A stretch of DNA of 60,037 nt from the NCBI GenBank assembly GCA_002917075.1, contig NTMA01000147.1, forward strand, positions 1-60,037. The letters are read 5' to 3'. Shown here in pieces: positions 53,955 through 60,037 of this stretch. The stretch comes from Hawksworthiomyces lignivorus. Lineage: Eukaryota > Ascomycota > Sordariomycetes > Ophiostomatales > Ophiostomataceae. The first letter of the stretch is position 1. Every line of letters begins with the position of its first letter. The notes beneath the pieces are model-generated. The model had not been told where the DNA came from and made no database searches. It saw only the letters and a list, made by a program, of their open reading frames with translations. The position numbers and the translations under genes are program-made.

Positions 53955-55463
53955 TCACAGGACCAGCCGGCCGGGCTCGTTCTCGAGCACGACCTTGAGG
54001 CGCTCCAAGAAGACCTTGGCGCGCTTCTCCTCGGCCTTGGGCACCGACAGGCTGAAGAAGTTGATGCCGGTGGAGACGGCGGGGGCCTGGGGTAGTCTTG
54101 ACGTGGACGGAACAGCCGGGGTGGTGGCGGGCTTCTTGCCGGTGAGGATGTCGAGCACGTCGGCAGAAGCAGCTGACGCTTTCTTGGCCTTGGTGGGCAG
54201 GGCGGCGATCTGCGGGCGGTAGTGGCCCTGGGTGGTAGAAGTGGACGGGGCAGACTTGGCCGAGGCGGCGGGGGCGACCAGCTCGTCAAAGAGCTGGGCG
54301 GCGGAGGGGGCGGGGACGGCGCCGGCGCGGGGCAGGGCGTCGTTGGCGACCTCGGTGGCGCGGGCGACAAAGGTGGAGACGGGCATGAAGACGCCGAGCG
54401 AGGCCTGGATCTTGTCCTGGGCGTCGAGGACGGCGGCGAGGGAGACGGGCAGCGAGATGACGGTGGTCTTGGGGGCGGCGGCCTCGGCGGAGGGTGCGGC
54501 TGCGGGCGCCTTTGCTTCAGCCAGCTCTGCTGCGACAGGCGCTGCGGCTGTCGGCTTGATCTGGATGTTGCTCAGGTCCAGGTGGGCCAGCTGCTCGTAG
54601 CGGGTCTCCAGCGCGGCGGGCACGCCGGCGGCGACCTTGCCCAGGTAGACGAGGACGTCGCCCTTGAGCAGGCGGCGGCCGGGTCCCGTAGGGGTCATCT
54701 GGCCGACGACGGCGGCCGGGTCCAGGCCGTTCTCCTTGATCAGCTGGTAGACGGAGGGGAACAGCGGGTACTTTTGGGGCGGGCGCGGCCCGCCGCTGGG
54801 GGCTGTCGTGCTGGGGGCTGGTGGCGGCGGCGATGGCGTCTCTGGCTGGGTAGTCGTCGTCGGCTCGGGTGCAGCGGCAGCGGCAGCCGCGGCCTTGGGG
54901 ACTACCGGCTCGTCCGGCGGCATCTCCAGGCTGGCCACGTCGTCGTCGGCCTCGGCCAGCACGGCGATGCGGGCGCCCACGGGCACGCTCTTGCTGCCGT
55001 CGGGCTGGACGATGCGGAAGACGACGCCGTCCTCCTGGGCCTCGACGTCCATGGCGGCCTTGTCGGTCTCGATCTCCAGCAGCACGTCGCCCGCGGCAAA
55101 CTTGTCGCCCTCCTTGACCCGCCACGTCGCAATGTTGCCCTCGGTCATCGTCGGCGACAGCGCCGGCATCGTAAAGTTCTGGGCCACCGCCAGCCGGGCA
55201 GCGCTGTGGAAGCCTGCTCGCAAATTATGCCGCATAGTGTCAGCGCCCCTCGTCCTCTTTGGAGTGTTCTTGCTTCGTCATCTCCACCTGTCATCCTCTT
55301 TCTCTATCCCCATATACCCCTCTCCCCCTTCTATCATAGCAGCCCCTTCTCCTCCCGCTCTCTCCCTTTCTGCACTCCAGATTCACGCACCTCGTGACGG
55401 CCGCATCCACCGGCGTCCAGCCAGCCTTATCGAAAGGCGGCCAGCGGCGGCGAGACTCGCCAT
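53955..55463 (-). CDS. PDX1: Pyruvate dehydrogenase protein X (E3-binding protein Pdx1)
   Basis: Exons 55463-55391 and 55213-53955 join in phase 1 over a 177-bp intron (GTGCGT donor, GAGCAG acceptor), giving about 443 residues. Pdx1 tethers dihydrolipoamide dehydrogenase (E3) to the E2 core of mitochondrial pyruvate dehydrogenase. The first exon codes for an Arg-rich presequence (MASLAAAGRLSIRLAGRRW) and is easily missed because the second exon has its own in-frame ATG at 55235. The junction restores RGFHSAARL. The lipoyl domain spans about 38-112 with the lipoylated lysine K76 in TDKAAMD. A Pro/Ala/Thr linker and the E3-binding domain (about 165-205, FPSVYQLIKENGL ... GRRLLKGDVLVYLG) follow. 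The C-terminal part lacks the E2 acyltransferase HxxxDG motif, as expected for Pdx1. Confidence 0.94.
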
Positions 55464-56566
55464 TTTCTGCTCTTCAAGACTGCGATTGATTGCCTCGGGA
55501 AAACCGGCTTGTTATGACGAGTGCATACCCTTCTCTGGGAGGACGAGTCGATGAATTGGGCAAAAGGACAATGTCTGTTGTGATGTCTGTTATTCTCTCT
55601 CCGGAGGTTTTGTTGGGGGCAGGTCGGGACAATCTTCGCCGAAAAAAAATGAAGAAAATTAAACGGCCAGCCATTTGCTGCTGCAGCTAGCGCTTAGGGG
55701 TGCTGAAAAGGAGCGCATCAGGGCCTAATTGCAGGACCTAAAGCTAAGCTAAGGGACTGCTGTTAGTGGCTGACAGGGAGCTCTGTCCTCTGTCGGCAGC
55801 GCACGGGCCAGGCTATGCAGTCAGCCCACACAGTATATATATAGTCATTATGTATGCACTGTATATTGCGCACTGTCTGAGCGTCAACGCTTCGATGCTC
55901 AGGCGACACCGTCTGATGGCTATCAACTACGGCAGCGTGCACAGCTTATACATAGCACGGAACGAGCCAGATATGAGTATTGGACACCATGTATATGCTC
56001 TTGATAAATCAGCTAGTCTCCCTCGCTGTTCCTAGAGAAAATGTTGGGTTCAATTGGCCAGTCTGAAAGCTAGATGATGCAGATCTGCGTTCTGCACAAG
56101 CCAAGCTCTGGAGGGATCGAAGAGTAGATGGTTCAATCTTCGAGCAGTTCATACTACTTGTGAATGTCTTTGATAGCGCTTCATATGTGCTTCTCCATCG
56201 GCGGAGCGTTCTTGTTATAGACTGGTAGAGTCGCTGTCCTAGCTACTGATGATCACTTTCATGACGACTTGAAGAGAACCGGCGGCCAGCAAGCTTACAA
56301 TAGACAGGAGCAGTTCTTCAGTGCAGAAAAGACTTTTCTTTGTATTGAGGATGGTATGGTCATTTTTTACGCTTCTATTCGAATGCCAAAAAGTAAATCA
56401 AAAATAAAATAAAATAGATAAAAAAAGGACGATGAAAGAGAAAGCCAAAAGAAGAAAGAAAGTGAAAAATATGAAACGAAAAAAAACTCACGCCTTGCTT
56501 CTCGGCTTTGTAGCGAGAATCAGCAAGCAACCCCCATCACCCTCACACACACACACACACACACAC
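55464..56566. promoter_or_regulatory. Spacer: PDX1 promoter and 3' flank of YPP1
   Basis: 1.1 kb. A TATATATATAG run lies near 55832-55845. A CA microsatellite (about 56544-56566) abuts the YPP1 stop codon. Frames of up to 89 codons have no motif. Confidence 0.45.
56544..56566. repeat. (CA)n microsatellite at the YPP1 stop codon
   Basis: A CA run begins within a few bases of the YPP1 TGA; on the coding strand it reads GTGTGT directly after the stop, so it lies in the 3' untranslated region. Confidence 0.8.
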
Positions 56567-59500
56567 TCACAGGACGTACCCGCTGGTCGCCACGCTGCTC
56601 CACGGCCGCACGCCCGCGGCCTCCTCCAGCTCCACGCACCACCAGAGCACCTCTTTGGCCTTGTCGGGCTGGCCGCTCTCCTCGTGGGCGCGCGCGAGCG
56701 CGAACCACGCGTCGGAGTCGTTCCAGGCGCTGCCCAGCTTGGTCAGCCCGGACAGCAGCGCGAACGCCCGGTCGCGGCTGGCCAGCCGGTCCACCAGCGG
56801 CATCGACGTCGCCTTGTACGGGGGGGGCAGCAGCGGCTCGGCGTCTGACGACGACGCAGGGCTGGTGCCGATGCCGGTGCCGACGCCGGTGCCGACGCCA
56901 ACGTTGGCGTGGGAGGTGGCGCGGCTGTGGCCGTGGCTGTTGTTGTTGTTGTTGTTGTTGTTGTTGTGCTCGCCGTGGTGGAGGTCGAGCAGCGACGTCT
57001 TTTTGTCGGCGCCGGCTTCCTGCTGCTGCTGTTGGGCCGTGCGGACCACCAGGCCCAGCGGCTCCGACGGCAGCGGAGGCGCGTGCAGCTGGTGGGGCAG
57101 GCCGTCCTTGACGCCGTCGTGGTGGGGCCGCTGCGGAGCCGGGAAAAGCGAGCCGTCGGCCAGCTCGATGCGCGGGACGGCGAGCGGCAGCACCAGCTTC
57201 TCGCTATAGACGTCGAGCAGGATGTTGGCCAGCCCGACCGTGGCGCCCGGGTGGTCCGGGTAGTGGGTCAGGGCGGCCTCAAAGTCCAGGCGGGCGTTGT
57301 AGGTGAGGCCCTTGTCCAGCGACAGATAGCCCATCTGTGAATGACGTTAGCAAGGAGAACAGAGAAAAAAATATGACACCAAAAAAAAAAAAAAAAAAAA
57401 AAACAAGAAACGCACCTCTGCCCAGACGTCGCCCCAGAGCTCGTCGACGCTCTTCTTGCCGGCCCAGCCCGGATCGCGCATGGAGATGCTGCCGGCGGGG
57501 TCCTTGGCGGTGTCGAACTCGAGGGCCTGGACGAGCTTCTGGGCCTCGGCGGCGGCGCCCTTGGCGTCGTCGAACATGGCGGCGCGGCGGTAGAAGCCGG
57601 CGATCATGAGCCAGACGTCGACGAGGATGGCGCTGCGGCGGCGGCGCTCGTGGTCCTTGGAGAAGTGGATGACGGGCATGAGGGACAGCGACGCGTCGAT
57701 GCTGCCGCCGCCGACGCCGCTAAAGGATCGGTCGCCGGCGGCGGAGGCGGAAGGGTCGGCGCTGCGCGCGCGGGCCGCCGCCGACGAGACGATGGAGTCG
57801 ACCTGGGAGGCCTGGCGGCTGAGGGAGACGGGGGGGCCGGCGGACGACGAGAGGCGGCGGCGGCTGCTGCCGGGGGCGCCGATGGCGCCGGACGAGGAGG
57901 CGGGCGACGAGAACTGGAACAGGTCGGCCGCGCTCGTACCAGAGTCGTCGAGCGGCGTGAAGAAGGCGTCGCCGTCGGCGACGGTAGGCGGGTGGGGCGC
58001 GGTGACGGGGGCGGGGCTGCCGGCGCTGACGGCGCGCTGGCGGCTGCCGCTGCGGTCGCGCTTGCGCAGGCTGTTGCGCTTGCCGGACTGGCTGCGGCGC
58101 GGGTTTTGCAGGGTGGCGGGCGACGACGGCGGCGGCGGCTCGTGGAACGACGAGCCGCGCCGCGACCGCCGCGCGTCGTCGCTGGTGCCGTCGCGCGTGA
58201 TCTGGATCGTCGGCGCGTCGCGCGACACCATGGTCTGCGTGGTCTGGGGCCGCGAGGGGAGGCCACCTCCCCCCGCGGACGTGCTCGGCGGTTTGCCGCT
58301 GGAGTCGAAGCCGATGGTGCTCGAGTGCTTGGTGGCGGGCCGGCCAGACCGCGAGAAGATGCTGCCGCGCAGGCTGCGCAGCGTGCCGGCGGAGCTGCGC
58401 GGCAGGGCGTCGACGGACTTTGAGCCGCCGCCGCCGGGGACGGCCGTGGACGCTGTGCCGCCTGCCGCCGGCAGCAGCGAGCCTGCCGCCGGCAGCGGGC
58501 CGAACAGGCGCGCAAACAGGCTGAGCAGCTCGAGGCTGGCGTTGACGGCTACCTTGGGGCTCTCGAGCAGCTCGACTAGGGCTAGCTGGGTCATCTTGAC
58601 GCCGAGGATGCGCTCCTTTTCAAAGTCGTCCATCTCGTCGACGAGCCCGCCGGTGGTCCCGCTGCGGGCGCCGTGGGCGGTCGATCCGCGACCGCCCCCC
58701 TGTTTTCCTCCCCCGCCGCCGTTCGCCGCCGCCGCCGCCGCCTCGTTGAGGTGCTCGCTGCGGTACAGGTGCTCGCTGCCAAACAGCACGGCCGGGTCCT
58801 GGAACTGCTCAAAGGCGCCCTCGCAGGCGCGCGCCGCCATGACGTAGTCCTGGCGCGCGCTCAGCAGCAGCGCCAGCAGGTGCCACAGCGGGATCATGGC
58901 ACGCTCGCGCCAGCAGCGGCCGTGCAGCAGCTGGTCGTCGTCGTCGTCGTCGTCGTCCCCGTCGGGGGAATCCGTCACGGTCTTGCCCGCCAGCAGCGCG
59001 GCCTTGACCAGCTCGACGGCCGCGCCCAGCTCGCGCTGCTCGGCCAGCAGCAGGCCCAGCGCGAACACGCCGCGCAGGCTGGCGGCCCGGCCAAACTCGG
59101 GCGACAGCGACGCCCGCAGACACCGCGCCGCCTTGGCCTGGGCTTCGGGCCGCGCCGCCGCGTCCGACGTCGTGCGCGCCCACTGCGCGTGCGCCAGCCC
59201 GGCCGCCTGCCAGCACGCCGCCAGCACGCGCAGCGGGATGTCGCTACCGGCGGGCGCTGCGCCGTCTCCGTCGTCGCCGTCGTCGTTGTTGTTCCTGTGA
59301 GGCAGGACGATCAGGTTCGTGGTCGGCGCCGACGCCGCCGCCGCCGCCGCCGCTCCCCCCAACCCTGGCGCGCGCTCCTCCTCGATCCGCCCAATCGGCC
59401 CCCCGGCCCCCCCGGCCCCCCCGGCCTGCGCCCGCCCCAGCGCCTGCAGGCACTGCTCCAGCTCGAGGGCCAGGCCGCGCGCCTTGTCGGCGGCCGCGCG

Positions 59501-60037
59501 GCCGCGGCCGTACCGGCACAGCGCCGCGATGCACAGCGCCACCGTCTCCAGCACGGTGGCGTCGGCGTCCAGGCCCGGCTCGTCGCCGTGGCCGGCGCGC
59601 GAGACGCGCGCCTTGCCCTTCTTGACCAAGCCCAAGTACGCGTCAAACGTCTTGAAGGCCAGCTCAAACTCCGCCACCGACAGGTGCACCGTAAACAGGT
59701 GCCGCAGCACCGCCGTCGAGTGGTACGTCTTCTCGGCCGCGCGGTACAGCACGTCCAGCACGCCGCGGCTCAGCGACTCGCGGCCGCCCTGGCCCAGGTC
59801 CTGCTCGCGCCACCCGCGCCCCCCCAGCACGGCCCAGTTCTGCATGACCAGCCGCACGAAGCCCTCCACCTCGCCCCGCTCCTCGTCCGCCCGCGGGAAC
59901 GCCGTCTCCGCCAGCAGCAGCGCCTCGTACACGCCCTCGACGCGCTTCAGCTCGACGCGCAGCTGGCTGCGCGCCGACGCCGGCCCAGAGCCGCCGCCGC
60001 TTGTGCCGCTTCCCCCCCCCCCCCCCCCCCCCCCCCC
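56567..60037 (-). CDS. YPP1: Ypp1/TTC7-type TPR protein, scaffold of the Stt4 PI4-kinase; 5' end missing
   Basis: Exons 60037(edge)-57416 and 57334-56567 join in phase 0 over an 81-bp intron (GTGCGT donor, TTCACAG acceptor), giving at least 1,129 residues. Ypp1/TTC7 with Efr3 holds the PI4-kinase Stt4 at plasma-membrane patches. TPR-like helical pairs are visible: VELKRVEGVYEALLLAETAF, LRHLFTVHLSVAEFELAFKTF, RERAMIPLWHLLALLLSARQ, DVWLMIAGFYRRAAMFDDA and GYLSLDKGLTYNARLDFEAAL. The protein ends in SGYVL, which I take as the natural end. A long Ser/Arg/Pro-rich disordered insertion (about 58640-57700) splits the repeats, and an Asn-rich run coded by GTT repeats (56938-56966) lies in exon 2. At the window edge the frame is still open through a run of GGG glycine codons, so the gene is cut by the contig end, not disrupted. 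Confidence 0.9.
56938..56966 (-). repeat. AAC repeat coding for polyasparagine in YPP1
   Basis: About nine AAC codons in frame in the second visible exon, in a disordered loop. Confidence 0.85.
57381..57403. repeat. A23 homopolymer inside the YPP1 intron
   Basis: Twenty-three A on the + strand (T on the coding strand) starting about 11 nt after the 5' splice site. Confidence 0.85.
60012..60037. repeat. C26 homopolymer at the window edge, within YPP1 coding sequence
   Basis: Twenty-six C end the window. On the coding strand they read as in-frame GGG glycine codons followed by GGA-AGC-GGC, so the run is probably a real Gly/Ser linker whose true length is uncertain at an assembly break. Confidence 0.7.

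Noticed and set aside
56560..56580. Donor-like GTGAGT at the YPP1 stop suggesting a further exon
   Set aside because: The stop follows an SGYVL ending that fits the family, and the GTGAGT arises from the GT microsatellite.

Overview
This window is from the nuclear genome of a filamentous ascomycete (Pezizomycotina), most likely a Sordariomycete. Short introns with GT...AG borders and CTAAC/CTAAT/CTGAC-type branch sites interrupt most genes. There is a HET-domain NLR, a gene type essentially confined to Pezizomycotina. Proteins have long Ala/Ser/Gln/Gly-rich stretches, and leaders are pyrimidine-rich. I cannot fix the species. The window starts and ends in G:C homopolymers and the last gene runs off the right edge, so it looks like a whole contig. 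Exon borders below were placed by eye from splice signals, phase and protein continuity.

Left part (1-14.9 kb): a large disordered polyQ protein of unknown function; the tRNA 2'-phosphotransferase Tpt1 (last step of tRNA splicing); Mio/Sea4 of the SEACAT/GATOR2 complex (TORC1 and vacuole signalling); and Efg1 (18S pre-rRNA processing). Then come Nto1 (15-19.7 kb), the PHD-finger subunit of the NuA3 histone acetyltransferase, and a leucine-rich-repeat protein (22.5-25.4 kb). One doubtful small spliced ORF lies between the last two.

Middle (25.4-38 kb): about 12.5 kb in which I find no convincing protein gene, although spacers elsewhere are 0.2-2.9 kb. It holds microsatellites, small inverted repeats and a tRNA-like fragment.

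Right part (38-60 kb): an uncharacterised, probably mitochondrial, two-span membrane protein; a HET-NACHT-ankyrin NLR with near-identical 99-bp ankyrin units; dihydrofolate reductase, head to head with the NLR; Cbp3 (cytochrome b / complex III assembly); Cem1 (mitochondrial beta-ketoacyl-ACP synthase, needed for lipoate); an oligopeptide transporter of the OPT family; Pdx1 (lipoylated E3-binding subunit of pyruvate dehydrogenase); and the 3' part of Ypp1/TTC7 (scaffold for the Stt4 PI4-kinase). Mitochondrial functions are enriched here, and Cem1 and Pdx1 sit at the two ends of the lipoate route. The most dynamic locus is the NLR; the largest unexplained stretch is the 12.5-kb gene-free block.
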